This document shows, in pieces, positions 8,427 to 17,769 of a DNA stretch of 36,226 bases. Positions within the stretch are counted from its first letter, which is position 1. Every line of letters starts with the position of its first letter. The translations under genes and the position numbers were made by a program. This DNA comes from Thermohalobaculum sp039030715 (GTDB lineage: Bacteria; Pseudomonadota; Alphaproteobacteria; Rhodobacterales; Rhodobacteraceae). Below the pieces are notes generated by a model. The model was not told the origin of the DNA and did no database searches. It saw only the letters and a program-made list of their open reading frames with translations. The stretch is from assembly GCA_039030715.1 (NCBI GenBank), contig JBCCDU010000048.1, positions 1 to 36,226 on the forward strand, read 5' to 3'.

Positions 8427-9215
8427 ATGTCCGATCTTGGTCTGATCTGTTTCGTCGCGCTGGATGACTGGCAGCCAGTGGAGGCGCCCGCGCTGCGCCA
8501 AGCGCTGTCCTATTCCGCGCCGAATTCGAGCATCACGCTGACACCTCGCGACAGCGAAGACGCTATCTTGGTCTCGATCGATCGGCAGGAGTTTCTGGTG
8601 GCCTCCATGCAGGGCCAGATCCCAGAGCCGGAATACTCGCAAGCCATGCGCAACAGCCTGTTCTGGCCCGATGCCGGGGCCGAGATGGCGCAGCACACCG
8701 CGTTCGTGGCGATTGCCGCCGTGGCGCCAGAGGACGCGCACGGCCTGGTGCGGGCGCAGGCGGTGGCCCTGACCCGGCTGGCCGCCGCCGTGGCCGAGGC
8801 CGCCCCCTCGCTGGGTGTCTATTGGCGCGGGGCGGAGGGTGCAGTGCCGCCGGGCCGTTTGCTGAGCGCGCCGTCCGAGATCGCAGCGGGCAAGTGGCCG
8901 GTCGATATCTGGATCGGATATGTTTTTTACGGCCAGGATACGGGGCAGCATCCGATGATCGGCGTGCAGACTCGCGGGGCCGAGGCCTATCTGGGTTTCG
9001 AAATAGAGGTTCCGCCGATCACCGTCGCATCCGGCGACCGCAAGGAGCCGTTGCGGATCCTGTTCGGCGCGGTGGGATATCTGATGGCCCAGGGCGCGCA
9101 GATCCGCAATGGCCAGCAGGTGCAGGTGGCAGGCGAGCGGCGCACGACATGGCAACTCCACACCGCCACGGGCGGGGGACCGGGCCTGGCGCAACTGACC
9201 GCGGTCGAGGGCTAA
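8427..9215 (+). CDS. DUF4261-like protein of unknown function
   Basis: A 262-residue soluble protein without signal peptide or membrane segments. A mid-protein AEMAQHTAFVAIAAVAP stretch, a following helix rich in Ala, GVYWRGAEGAV and KWPVDIWIGYVF resemble the DUF4261 pattern as I remember it; the function of that family is not established. The start at 8427 is chosen because a strong ribosome site (GAGGAGGTGAT, 8416-8426) lies immediately upstream; an in-frame start 33 bases earlier has none. It precedes the helicase gene by 45 bases in the same direction and may be co-transcribed with it. I would not infer a link to DNA repair from that alone. Confidence 0.7.
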   Translation: MSDLGLICFVALDDWQPVEAPALRQALSYSAPNSSITLTPRDSEDAILVSIDRQEFLVASMQGQIPEPEYSQAMRNSLFWPDAGAEMAQHTAFVAIAAVAPEDAHGLVRAQAVALTRLAAAVAEAAPSLGVYWRGAEGAVPPGRLLSAPSEIAAGKWPVDIWIGYVFYGQDTGQHPMIGVQTRGAEAYLGFEIEVPPITVASGDRKEPLRILFGAVGYLMAQGAQIRNGQQVQVAGERRTTWQLHTATGGGPGLAQLTAVEG

Positions 9216-9260
9216 AGCCATTGCCTTGCCCGGATCGGGTGACGTGCTAGGGTTCGTTGT

Positions 9261-11639
9261 GTGACCGACCTTCCCGCTCCTTTTTCTGACTGGTTTGCTT
9301 CGCGCGGATGGGCGCCCCATCCTCATCAACTCGAGTTGCTGGCGGATCGCGCGCAGGCGACGCTGCTGATCGCGCCGACCGGGGCCGGTAAGACCCTGGC
9401 CGGGTTTTTGCCGTCGCTGGTCGATTTGACCCACACGCGTGGCGGGCTCCACACGCTCTATGTTTCTCCATTGAAGGCGCTCGCGACGGATATCGGGCGC
9501 AATCTGCGCGGCCCGGTGGCAGAGATGGGCTTGGATTTGCGGATCGAGGATCGCACGGGCGACACCAAACAGTCGCAACGCCGCCGCCAGCGGGCCGATC
9601 CGCCGGATATCCTGCTCACCACACCCGAAAGCCTGGCGCTAATGCTGAGCTGGCCGGATGCGCCGCGGATCTTCGCGGGCTTGCGCAGGGTGGTGGTAGA
9701 CGAGGTCCACGCCCTGGCCGGAGGTAAGCGCGGCGATCAGCTGGCGCTTGGCCTGGCGCGGCTGGCGCATCTGGCACCGGGGCACCGGGTTTGCGCATTG
9801 TCCGCAACGGTGGAGGATCCTGCTGTCATCGCTCGCTGGCTGTCACCCGACACGCGGGTCCTTCTGGCCGATCCGGGACCCGCGCCGGATATCTCGATCC
9901 TGCACAGCGCCGGAGATCCGCCCTGGGCGGGTGCTGGTGGCCGCTACGCCGCCCGCGCGGTGATGGATCTGGTCGAGGCGCACAAGACCTCGATCATTTT
10001 CATCAACACGCGGGCGCAGGCAGAGCTGTTCTTTCAGGCGCTTTGGGCCGAGAACACGCAGAATCTGCCGATCGGGCTGCATCATGGCTCGCTCAGCCGC
10101 GCGGCGCGTCAAAATGTCGAAACCGCGATGGCCGTAGGCTCGCTGCGCGCTGTCTGCGCCACAGCCTCGCTGGATCTGGGCCTGGATTGGGGCGATGTCG
10201 ATCTGGTCATGCAGATCGGTGCGCCGAAAGGGGTGAAGCGCCTCGTGCAGAGGATCGGGCGGGCCAACCATCGCCACGACGTGGCCTCCAAGGCCATCAT
10301 GGTGCCCGCGAACCGGTTTGAAGTGCTGGAATGCGAGGCCGCCCTGGATGCAGTGCGCGAGAATGATCTGGATGGCGAGGATCTGCCCGATGGCGGTCTC
10401 GACGTGCTCTGCCAGCACATTCTGCTGACCGCCTGCGCCGGTCCGTTCGATGCAGATGCACTCTACAACGAAGCGCGTCACACTGGGGCCTATGCGACGT
10501 TGTCGCGCGAGGATTTCGACGCCTGCCTGGAATTCTGCGCGACAGGCGGTTATGCCCTGCGCGCCTATGACCAATGGCGGCGGATCGTCGAGCGCAACGG
10601 TCTCTGGCAATTGCGCGACCCGCGTACCGCGCAGCGCCTGCGCATGAATATCGGAACCATCGTCGATACTGAAACCCTGGGCGTTCGCATGGGCAAACGC
10701 GGTGGTTTCAAACTGGGTGAGGTGGAGGAGGCTTTTGCCGCCACCCTCAGCGTGGGCGATACCTTTCTGATCGGCGGCCAGGTCGTGCAGTACGAGGGCC
10801 TGCGCGAGATGACGCTTCAGGTCAGCCCCAGCCCGGGGAAGGAGCCGCGCATTGCCGTTTTTTCCGGCACCAAGCTCGCCACCTCGGCGGGGCTGTCGGC
10901 GCGCGTGATCGGGCTGCTCGCCGATCCGTCGAGTTGGGACCGCCTGCCTACGCCCGTGGCGGATTGGTTGCGGATGCAACAACAGGTCTCGCGTTTGCCC
11001 GGCCCGGGCCGGCTGCTGGTCGAGACGTTTCGACGGGGCGAGCGCTGGTACCTGGTTGTCTACGCCTTCGCGGGCAAGAATGCCGGGCAGACGCTGGGTC
11101 TCTTGCTCTCGAAACGGATGGAGGAGGCGGGCCTCGCCCCGCTCGGTTTCGTTGCCACCGACTATGCCCTGATGCTGTGGGGATTGGAGGAGGTCACCGA
11201 TCCCGCCTCGCTGTTGACGCCAGAGGGTTTGCGCGGCGGGTTGGAAGCCTGGCTGAGCCAGAACGCCGTAATGAAACGCACCTTCCGCAATGTCGCCGTG
11301 GTCGCTGGATTGATCGAGCGTAACGTGATGGGCAAGCGTAAAACCGGACGGCAGGCGACGTTCTCATCGGATATCCTCTACGACACTTTGGCGAAATACG
11401 ACCCCGATCACTTGCTCATGAAAATCACCCGCACCGAAGCCCAGCGCGGACTGGTGGATTTCGGCCGGATCGAGGAAATGCTCATCCGCGGGCAGGGACA
11501 GATCGATCATGTCCGCGCAGACCGTGTCACGCCCCTGTCCGCGCCCCTCCTGCTCGAAGCGGGCCGGATCCCAATCAAGGGACAGGCCGAGGAGATGCTG
11601 ATCGACGAGGCGACCTTAATGTCGGAACTGATTGACTGA
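9261..11639 (+). CDS. Lhr-type DEXH helicase (ligase-associated DNA damage response type)
   Basis: A 792-residue superfamily 2 helicase. Walker A is APTGAGKT (38-45), motif II is DEVH (147-150), and the second RecA domain shows IIFINTRAQAE and LVQRIGRANHR (motif VI). The C-terminal Lhr-core and DUF4145-free winged-helix region follow. The length and the FSDWFASRGWAPHPHQ start match the helicase that usually clusters with an ATP-dependent DNA ligase, an exonuclease and the PdeM phosphoesterase. None of those partners is present here: a DUF4261-like gene lies upstream and a GntR regulator downstream. The start is GTG (9261). The role is inferred to be DNA repair, acting as an ATP-driven 3'-5' translocase like Lhr. 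Confidence 0.88.
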   Translation: MTDLPAPFSDWFASRGWAPHPHQLELLADRAQATLLIAPTGAGKTLAGFLPSLVDLTHTRGGLHTLYVSPLKALATDIGRNLRGPVAEMGLDLRIEDRTGDTKQSQRRRQRADPPDILLTTPESLALMLSWPDAPRIFAGLRRVVVDEVHALAGGKRGDQLALGLARLAHLAPGHRVCALSATVEDPAVIARWLSPDTRVLLADPGPAPDISILHSAGDPPWAGAGGRYAARAVMDLVEAHKTSIIFINTRAQAELFFQALWAENTQNLPIGLHHGSLSRAARQNVETAMAVGSLRAVCATASLDLGLDWGDVDLVMQIGAPKGVKRLVQRIGRANHRHDVASKAIMVPANRFEVLECEAALDAVRENDLDGEDLPDGGLDVLCQHILLTACAGPFDADALYNEARHTGAYATLSREDFDACLEFCATGGYALRAYDQWRRIVERNGLWQLRDPRTAQRLRMNIGTIVDTETLGVRMGKRGGFKLGEVEEAFAATLSVGDTFLIGGQVVQYEGLREMTLQVSPSPGKEPRIAVFSGTKLATSAGLSARVIGLLADPSSWDRLPTPVADWLRMQQQVSRLPGPGRLLVETFRRGERWYLVVYAFAGKNAGQTLGLLLSKRMEEAGLAPLGFVATDYALMLWGLEEVTDPASLLTPEGLRGGLEAWLSQNAVMKRTFRNVAVVAGLIERNVMGKRKTGRQATFSSDILYDTLAKYDPDHLLMKITRTEAQRGLVDFGRIEEMLIRGQGQIDHVRADRVTPLSAPLLLEAGRIPIKGQAEEMLIDEATLMSELID

Positions 11640-11826
11640 CCACGGCTCGGGTAGATGCGCGAAGCGTGTCTATTCTCGCGCGCGACCTTTCCGTGCTTGG
11701 GTCCCAGATGTTCCGCTCAAGGCGACACCCGTTGTTCGTCTCGAAGTCGATGCGGGTCCGCTGGCCGTGCTTTCCTAATTTGCAAATCCCGCGTAGATTC
11801 GCGTGCAACCAACTGAACTGGACGTC

Positions 11827-12621
11827 ATGCCTTTCACCAAGATCCCGGCCGAGAAGATCTCGACGGCCATAGTCCGTCAGATCGAGGAACTGATCCTTCA
11901 GGGCGTTCTGCGCCCGGGGGATCGCCTCCCCGCCGAACGCGAGTTGGCGGATCGGATGGAGGTTTCCCGCCCCACGCTGCGCGATGCGCTGGCTGAATTG
12001 GAGAATTCGGGCCTGGTGATTGCCCGCCCGGGTGGTGGTACATTCGTTGCGGATGTCTTGGGCTCGGCCTTCGCGCCGCCCTTGATCGCGCTTTTCGCCA
12101 GCCATGATACGGCGCTCTTCGATTACATCGCCTTTCGCCGGGATGTTGAGGGGATGGCCGCCGCTCAGGCGGCAGTCAACGCGACCGAAGCGGATCTGAA
12201 GATCATTCAAAGCGTTTTCGACCGCTTCGAGGCCGCGACCGCCAAGCGCAATCAGGAGGAAGCGGGCAAGATCGATGCCGAGTTTCACATGGCGGTGGTC
12301 GAGGCCGCGCATAACGTCGTGATGACTCACATGATGCGCTCGCTCTACGGTCTGCTGGTCAATGGAGTCTTTTACAACCGGCGCATCATCTATGGTTTGC
12401 GCGAAGGGCGTGACCGGCTGTTGGAGCAACATCGCGCGATCCGCGACGGGGTGATCTCGCGCGATCCCGAGGCCGCACGCGAAGCGGTTGAGGCGCATAT
12501 GGATTTCGTCTCGGCCGCTCTACATGAGGCCGACCGGGTGCGAAGCCGCGAGGAGATTTCGGCCCTGCGTCAGCGCCACGAGGAAGCCCGCACCGTGAAA
12601 CCGCGAAGCCGCAAGGTCTGA
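11827..12621 (+). CDS. FadR-subfamily GntR transcriptional regulator
   Basis: A 256-residue repressor-type regulator. An N-terminal winged helix (about 8-75) has the GntR pattern LPAERELADRMEVSRPTLRDAL. The C-terminal FCD ligand domain (about 90-235) keeps the metal-binding histidines, visible in FHMAVVEAAHN, EQHRAI and EAHMDF. Such domains sense small organic acids. The stop codon directly abuts the stop of the convergent ABC ATPase gene (TGATCA at 12619-12624), so the nearest target by position is the peptide-type importer that ends there. I chose ATG 11827; an in-frame GTG at 11803 would add eight residues, and neither has a clear ribosome site. The 187-base gap upstream holds no other gene that I can support. 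Confidence 0.9.
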   Translation: MPFTKIPAEKISTAIVRQIEELILQGVLRPGDRLPAERELADRMEVSRPTLRDALAELENSGLVIARPGGGTFVADVLGSAFAPPLIALFASHDTALFDYIAFRRDVEGMAAAQAAVNATEADLKIIQSVFDRFEAATAKRNQEEAGKIDAEFHMAVVEAAHNVVMTHMMRSLYGLLVNGVFYNRRIIYGLREGRDRLLEQHRAIRDGVISRDPEAAREAVEAHMDFVSAALHEADRVRSREEISALRQRHEEARTVKPRSRKV

Positions 12622-14298
12622 TCAGGCGCTGATCGGCGGGGCGTCTTTGGTTCCAGTCTGGGGGTCGGTTTCGACGCTGATTTCGGCTGCGGCAAACCAC
12701 TCCTTCCCCGGTACGGCACCCAGCAAGGCGCGGGTGTATTCGTCTTGCGGATCGTCGAAGATAGCGGCGGTCGGACCCTCCTCCACCACTTTGCCATAGC
12801 GCATCACGGCGATCCGGTCGCAGACCTGGGCCGCCACCCGCAGATCGTGGGTGATGAAGATCATCGAGAGGTTCATGCGGTCGCGGATCTGATCGAGCAG
12901 TTCCAGCACCTGCGCCTGGATCGAGACGTCGAGGGCCGAGACCGGCTCGTCCGCCACCAGAATTTCGGGTTCGAGCGCGAGCGCCCTGGCAATGCCGATG
13001 CGCTGGCGCTGCCCGCCCGAGAACTCGTGCGGAAAGCGGTCATAGGCCAGGGCATCAAGCCCCACGATCTCCAGCAACTCACGCGCCTTGTCGCGTGCCT
13101 CCTCGCTGCTCAGCCCATACATCATAGGACCCTGCGAGATGATCTTGCCGACGCGCGTGCGGGGGTTGAGCGAGGCGAAGGGGTCCTGGAACACCATCTG
13201 TATTTTCGAGCGATAGGGGCGCAAAGCGGCCCGGCCTATGGGGCGCAGATCGGTCTCGCCCAGCAGGATCTCGCCGTCTTCCGCATCGATCAGGCGCACG
13301 ATGCAGCGGGCGACAGTAGACTTACCGGAGCCGCTCTCGCCGACGATGCCCAGCGTTTCGCCGCGAGCTAGGTCCAGCGTCACATCTTTTGCGGCATGTA
13401 CGACCCGACCTGCACCACCAAAGAGCCCGCCACCACTGCGGTAAGTCTTCTGCAGGCCCCTGACCCGCATCACTGCTTCCTGCGCCCGCGCGCGCGCCGG
13501 GCGTGGCGTGAGACTGGGCACCGCTGCGATGAGCGACTGGGTATAGGGATGGGTCGGGTTCAACAACACCTCGCGTGTTGTGCCGGTCTCGACCACGCGA
13601 CCGTGCTGCATCACCGCGACCCGGTCGGCGATATCAGCCACGACGCCAAAATCGTGTGTAATGAAGAGGACACCGGTATCGTGGGCCTCCTGCATCTGCT
13701 TGATCAGCTTCAGAATTTGCGCCTGCGTGGTGACGTCCAGAGCGGTCGTGGGCTCGTCCGCGATCAGGATCTTTGGGTCAAGCGCCAGGGCCATGGCAAT
13801 CATCGCACGCTGGCGCTGCCCACCGGAAAGCTCGTGCGGATAGGCGCCCAATGCCTGTTCTGGATCGGGCAGTTGCACGTCCTCCAGCAGCGCGAGGGCG
13901 CGCGCGCTGCGCTCTTTGCCCGGCATCTTTTCGTGAAAGCGGAAAACCTCGTCGATCTGATTTCCGATGGTCATGACAGGGTTCAGGGCCGTCATCGGCT
14001 CCTGAAAGATCATCGAGATTTCCGAACCCCGGATCTGGCGCAGCCTCGCGGCGCTGACCTTGGTCAGATCCTCGCCGTTGAAATGGATCTCTCCCTGGCT
14101 CACCCGTACATGGGGCTGGGGCAGCAGGCCCATCACCGCCCGCGCGGTCAGTGATTTGCCGGAGCCGCTTTCACCCACGACACAGAGTACCTCGTTCGGG
14201 GCAAGATGCAGGTTCGCGGCCTCCACCGCGTGGGCGCGCTGCGAACCCTCGGGCAGGGCCACGTGCAGATCGCGGATATCTAGCAACGACGCGGTCAC
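12622..14298 (-). CDS. ABC transporter ATPase, two fused nucleotide-binding domains (DppDF-like)
   Basis: A 558-residue cytoplasmic ATPase of the second peptide-type importer. Domain 1 has Walker A GESGSGKS (42-49), signature LSGGQRQR and Walker B ADEPTTALD. Domain 2 has GESGSGKS, FSGGQRQR and ADEPVSALD. Both domains are canonical. It is the last gene of a four-gene operon and overlaps the permease gene before it by four bases (ATGA at 14298-14295). Its stop touches the stop of the convergent GntR gene without any intervening base, leaving no room for a conventional terminator between them. Confidence 0.95.
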   Translation of the reverse strand: MTASLLDIRDLHVALPEGSQRAHAVEAANLHLAPNEVLCVVGESGSGKSLTARAVMGLLPQPHVRVSQGEIHFNGEDLTKVSAARLRQIRGSEISMIFQEPMTALNPVMTIGNQIDEVFRFHEKMPGKERSARALALLEDVQLPDPEQALGAYPHELSGGQRQRAMIAMALALDPKILIADEPTTALDVTTQAQILKLIKQMQEAHDTGVLFITHDFGVVADIADRVAVMQHGRVVETGTTREVLLNPTHPYTQSLIAAVPSLTPRPARARAQEAVMRVRGLQKTYRSGGGLFGGAGRVVHAAKDVTLDLARGETLGIVGESGSGKSTVARCIVRLIDAEDGEILLGETDLRPIGRAALRPYRSKIQMVFQDPFASLNPRTRVGKIISQGPMMYGLSSEEARDKARELLEIVGLDALAYDRFPHEFSGGQRQRIGIARALALEPEILVADEPVSALDVSIQAQVLELLDQIRDRMNLSMIFITHDLRVAAQVCDRIAVMRYGKVVEEGPTAAIFDDPQDEYTRALLGAVPGKEWFAAAEISVETDPQTGTKDAPPISA

Positions 14299-15125
14299 TG
14301 CCGCTCTCGCAAACGGGGATTCAGGGCGTCGTTCAGGCCCTCACCCACCAGATTGATCGCGAGCACGGTGATCAGAATGGCGATGCCGGGGAAGGTGCAG
14401 ACCCACCAGGCCGAGCGCAGCAAGGTACGCCCTGCGCCGATCTGGAAGCCCCAGCTCATGATGTTGGGATCGCCAAGGCCCAGAAAAGCCAGCCCGCTCT
14501 CGATCAGGATCGCGGTTGCAACCATCAGCGAGCCGATGACGATGATCGGGCTGAGGCAATTCGGCAGGATTTCGCCCAGCATGATGCGGATATCGCTCAT
14601 TCCCAGCGTATGGCAGGCCTGGACGAATTCGCGATTGCGGAGGCTGAGGAATTCGCCCCGCACCAGCCGCGCGACACCCGGCCACGAGACGACCGCGATG
14701 GCGATGATAATGCTCTCGATAGAGGGTTTCATGATCGCGACCAGCAGGATCGCGAAAATGAAGGACGGGATCGTTTGGAACATCTCGGTCGTGCGCATCA
14801 GCAGATCGTCGATCAGTCCGCCATAGTACCCGGCCAGCGCCCCCATGATCACGCCGATAAAGGTGGCGACCAGGGTCGCCACGATGCCGATCAAAAGCGA
14901 TGTTTTCGCGCCATGGGCGATGCCGGCGGCCACATCGCGACCCAGACTGTCGGAGCCAAACAAAAACCCGTTTGCTCCCGGCGGCGACATCGATTGCCCC
15001 GCCAACCGGAACGGATCGTCCGGGTAAAACAGATGCGCCGTGGCCGCCATTACGACGATTGCAACGAGGATCGCCAGACCCAGAACGGCGGATCGGTTGC
15101 GGATATAGAGTTTCCAGAACGCCAT
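14295..15125 (-). CDS. ABC transporter permease, DppC-like
   Basis: A 276-residue inner-membrane permease. The N-terminal membrane segment (about 14-32) is followed by FGSDSLGRD, the conserved motif at the start of the transport domain. The coupling helix region reads EFVQACHTLGMSDIRIM, the family's EAA loop. It ends in NDALNPRLRER, the usual C-terminus of this family. The start codon shares a base with the stop of the partner permease (TGATG at 15127-15123), and its end overlaps the ATPase start by four bases. It works as the heterodimer partner of the DppB-like permease. Confidence 0.94.
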   Translation of the reverse strand: MAFWKLYIRNRSAVLGLAILVAIVVMAATAHLFYPDDPFRLAGQSMSPPGANGFLFGSDSLGRDVAAGIAHGAKTSLLIGIVATLVATFIGVIMGALAGYYGGLIDDLLMRTTEMFQTIPSFIFAILLVAIMKPSIESIIIAIAVVSWPGVARLVRGEFLSLRNREFVQACHTLGMSDIRIMLGEILPNCLSPIIVIGSLMVATAILIESGLAFLGLGDPNIMSWGFQIGAGRTLLRSAWWVCTFPGIAILITVLAINLVGEGLNDALNPRLRERQ

Positions 15126-16111
15126 CAGCTCATCTCGATCCGTGGGTCCAGCGAGGAATAGATGATGTCCACCACCAGATTGACGGCCACGACCAGCAGG
15201 GCCGAGAGCAGGAAGATCCCCAAGAGCAGATTTAGGTCGCGTGCGAACAGTGCCTCGAAGGCCAGCATACCAAGGCCCGGCCAGGCAAAGACCGACTCGA
15301 CGATGACCGACCCGCCAATCAGCGCGCCCACTTGCACGCCAGCCATGGTGACGACCGGCAGAAGCGCGTTCCTAAGCACGTGGACAAACATGATCCGGCG
15401 CTCGGTAAGGCCCTTGGCGCGCGCGGTGGTCACATAATCCTGGCCCGCCTGCTCCAGCATCGAAGCCCGCATCAGTCGCGTGTAAAGCGCGAGATAGAAG
15501 AGCGAGAGCGTAATGGTCGGCAACACCAAATGGTGGGCGATATCGAAGACCCGATCCCAGCCCTCGTTAAATTCGGCAAAATTCTCCATTCCAGAGGTCG
15601 GGAACCAACCGAGATTGAGAGAGAACACCACGATCAGCATTAGCCCCACCCAGAACAGTGGGGTAGCATAGGTGATCAGCGCAAAGATCGAAATTGCCGT
15701 GTCCTTCCAGGTGTTCAGGTTCACCGCTGCGATCAGACCCAGAACGATGCCGAAGCCCACCGCCAGCAGAATGGTTGAAACCATCAGAAGCAGCGTGGCC
15801 CAGAACCGGTCGAGGATCAGTTCGCTGACCGGCATCTCGTGGCGAAAGGAATAGCCGAGATCCAGCATCAGCACGTTTTTCAGATAGACGGCCAGTTGCA
15901 CGGGCAGCGGCTGGTCCAGTCCGAATTTGGCGCGCAGCTCCGCCATGTATTCAGGGGTGGCGGATCCCGCCTCGCCCGCCAGCACGTCAACCGCGTCGCC
16001 TTCGGCAAGCTGCAGCAGGAAGAAATTCAGCACCACGATGGCAAAGACGATCGGCACCGCCTGCACCAGTCGTTTTGCTACATAGCGCAGCCGTTTGGTC
16101 GTATGGCTCAT
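15125..16111 (-). CDS. ABC transporter permease, DppB-like
   Basis: A 328-residue inner-membrane permease. After the first membrane segment comes the periplasmic domain with KFGLDQPLPVQ, typical of DppB/OppB proteins. The coupling loop is DYVTTARAKGLTERRIM, and the protein ends in IIYSSLDPRIEMS. I set the start at the ATG at 16111, where the conserved KRLRYVAKRL region begins; a purine run (GGGGGA) lies about 13 bases upstream. An open frame 26 residues longer has no ribosome site and would run into the hairpin behind the binding-protein gene. The next permease starts within its stop codon. Confidence 0.94.
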   Translation of the reverse strand: MSHTTKRLRYVAKRLVQAVPIVFAIVVLNFFLLQLAEGDAVDVLAGEAGSATPEYMAELRAKFGLDQPLPVQLAVYLKNVLMLDLGYSFRHEMPVSELILDRFWATLLLMVSTILLAVGFGIVLGLIAAVNLNTWKDTAISIFALITYATPLFWVGLMLIVVFSLNLGWFPTSGMENFAEFNEGWDRVFDIAHHLVLPTITLSLFYLALYTRLMRASMLEQAGQDYVTTARAKGLTERRIMFVHVLRNALLPVVTMAGVQVGALIGGSVIVESVFAWPGLGMLAFEALFARDLNLLLGIFLLSALLVVAVNLVVDIIYSSLDPRIEMS

Positions 16112-16136
16112 GGCCGGGATTGTCCCCCAGGAGGTC

Positions 16137-16161
16137 GCGCCGGCCCAGGAAGGACCGGCGC
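16137..16161 (-). other. Intergenic hairpin after the ABC binding-protein gene
   Basis: The stretch GCGCCGGCCC, loop AGGAA, GGACCGGCGC forms a ten-pair stem with one mismatch. It lies in the 62-base gap between the binding-protein gene and the first permease gene. There is no U-run after it on the minus strand, so it looks like a transcript-processing or 3'-end-stabilising hairpin rather than a full terminator. Such hairpins commonly let the binding protein be made in excess over the membrane subunits. Confidence 0.65.
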
Positions 16162-16173
16162 ATTGGTGTGGTT

Positions 16174-17769
16174 TTACTCGTCCAGCCACGCCTCGGCGAA
16201 GGAGCCATAGGCCCCCAGCGCAGACGTGTCGTGACCCTTCAGCTTGTCGTTATAGACGGTCAGGAACTCCATCTCGAACAGGTTCACGACAGGCATGTCT
16301 TCGGCCAGGATCTTTTGGATCTCGCCATAGATTTCCGAGCGTTTGTCGGCATCGGCCTCCTGCGCGCCGGCGGCGAGCAGATCGTCCAGCTTGGCGTTGG
16401 AATACCGGCTGGAGTTCACGAAATGCGTGCCTTGACGGATCTGGTCGGTGCCATAGTGACGGTGAACCCCCAGCACCGGATCTGGCAACTGGTAGAAATA
16501 GTTCACGTTCATCGCGAAGTCGTAGTTGTGGTAGACCCGCTTCAACCAGGTCGGCACGTCTTCATAGCGCAGTTCCAGGTCGATCCCGATCGGGGCCAGC
16601 GCCTGCTTCATGTACTCGCCCGCGCGGCGCCAGTCTTCGCCGTAAGGGATGAGATCAAGCACCGCACGCGCGCGGACACCGTCGCCGTCTGGCGTAATGC
16701 CGGCCTCGTCCAGCATCGCCTTGGCTGCATCCAGATCGGCATTGGCGACATAGTTCGGCAGGCCTTCCTTGTAGAGGCCCGTCGCCGAGAAGTTCGACGA
16801 AAGTGCCGACGTCGCCGGTTTGCCATAGCCGAACCAGATGTTGTCGATCAGGAATTGCCGGTCCAGCGCCAGCGAGATCGCTTTGCGCATAGCGGGGTTG
16901 TCGAAGGGCGGCTCGGTCGTGTCGAACTCGATCAGCGAGACCGGGTTGATCATCGAGTAGCCTTCGGTGGTGACCGAAAACCCATCTGTGTCGCGCAGGC
17001 GCACTGCATCGATATTCGGAATGGCGCCATAGGCCGCATACATCACCTCGCCATTCTCCATCGCCGCGGTTCGGGTGGAGGCATCGGGGATGAAGCGTCC
17101 GACCAGGCGATCCAGATAGGGAAGGCCCTCGCGCCAGTAGTTCTCGTTCTTGTCGAGGCGGACGAACTGGCCCTTCTTCCATTCGACGAATTTGAATGGA
17201 CCGGTGCCGACCGGTTTGTTGGCCAGATCGGCGCTGCGGATGTCCTGCCCTTCAAGCAGGTGCTTTGGGACGATTGGGCTCTCATAACCTGAGAGCGCGC
17301 GTAGCATGTAGGGTGCCGGATTGGCCAGATTGAAGACGGCGGTATGCTCGTCCGGTGTGTCGATCGATGTCACTTCACGGAACGAGTTGGGGCCGCGCGG
17401 ATGGATCTTGCTCAGCACCTCCATCACCGTGAACTGCACATCGGCGGAGGTGAAAGGCTCGCCATCGTGCCAGGTCACGCCCTTTTGCAGATTGAAGGTA
17501 ACGGTCTTGCCGTCCTCGCTGACATCGAAGCTCTCGGCCAGGGCCGGTACGATGTTCAGGTCGTTGTCGTAGTCGAGCAGCCCCTCGTAGATCTTAGGTG
17601 CAACCAGGCCGATGGGGCCCGAGGTTGACAGATAAGAGGCGAGCGAAGGTGGCTCGGGTTGCACGATATAGACAAGTGTGCCGCCGGATTTTTGCGCCAG
17701 CGCGGGTTGGCCTGCCAAGGCAAGGCCCAGCACGCAAAGCGCCCCGGCGATCCAGGTTCTGATGGTCAT
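16174..17769 (-). CDS. ABC transporter substrate-binding protein, family 5 (DppA-like)
   Basis: A 531-residue periplasmic protein that delivers a peptide-like or other organic solute to the DppBC-type permeases. The signal peptide is MTIRTWIAGALCVLGLALA followed by GQPALA, with cleavage before Q26. Family landmarks are WHDGEPFTSADVQFT, GTGPFKFVEWKKGQ, the AMRKAISLALDRQ helix and a Tyr-rich late region. The ATG at 17769 has GGGAGAAG at a proper distance upstream. It heads the four-gene operon and faces the histidine kinase gene across a 219-base divergent region. Family-5 proteins also carry opines, nickel-chelates, sugars and glutathione, so the ligand stays open. Confidence 0.95.
   Translation of the reverse strand: MTIRTWIAGALCVLGLALAGQPALAQKSGGTLVYIVQPEPPSLASYLSTSGPIGLVAPKIYEGLLDYDNDLNIVPALAESFDVSEDGKTVTFNLQKGVTWHDGEPFTSADVQFTVMEVLSKIHPRGPNSFREVTSIDTPDEHTAVFNLANPAPYMLRALSGYESPIVPKHLLEGQDIRSADLANKPVGTGPFKFVEWKKGQFVRLDKNENYWREGLPYLDRLVGRFIPDASTRTAAMENGEVMYAAYGAIPNIDAVRLRDTDGFSVTTEGYSMINPVSLIEFDTTEPPFDNPAMRKAISLALDRQFLIDNIWFGYGKPATSALSSNFSATGLYKEGLPNYVANADLDAAKAMLDEAGITPDGDGVRARAVLDLIPYGEDWRRAGEYMKQALAPIGIDLELRYEDVPTWLKRVYHNYDFAMNVNYFYQLPDPVLGVHRHYGTDQIRQGTHFVNSSRYSNAKLDDLLAAGAQEADADKRSEIYGEIQKILAEDMPVVNLFEMEFLTVYNDKLKGHDTSALGAYGSFAEAWLDE

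Noticed and set aside
9843..10982. Antisense open frame inside the helicase gene (379 codons)
   Set aside because: No domain, no start signal, and complete overlap with a well-supported helicase.
11666..11872. Short open frame in the gap before the GntR regulator
   Set aside because: It overlaps the regulator start, lacks a ribosome site and has no recognisable product.
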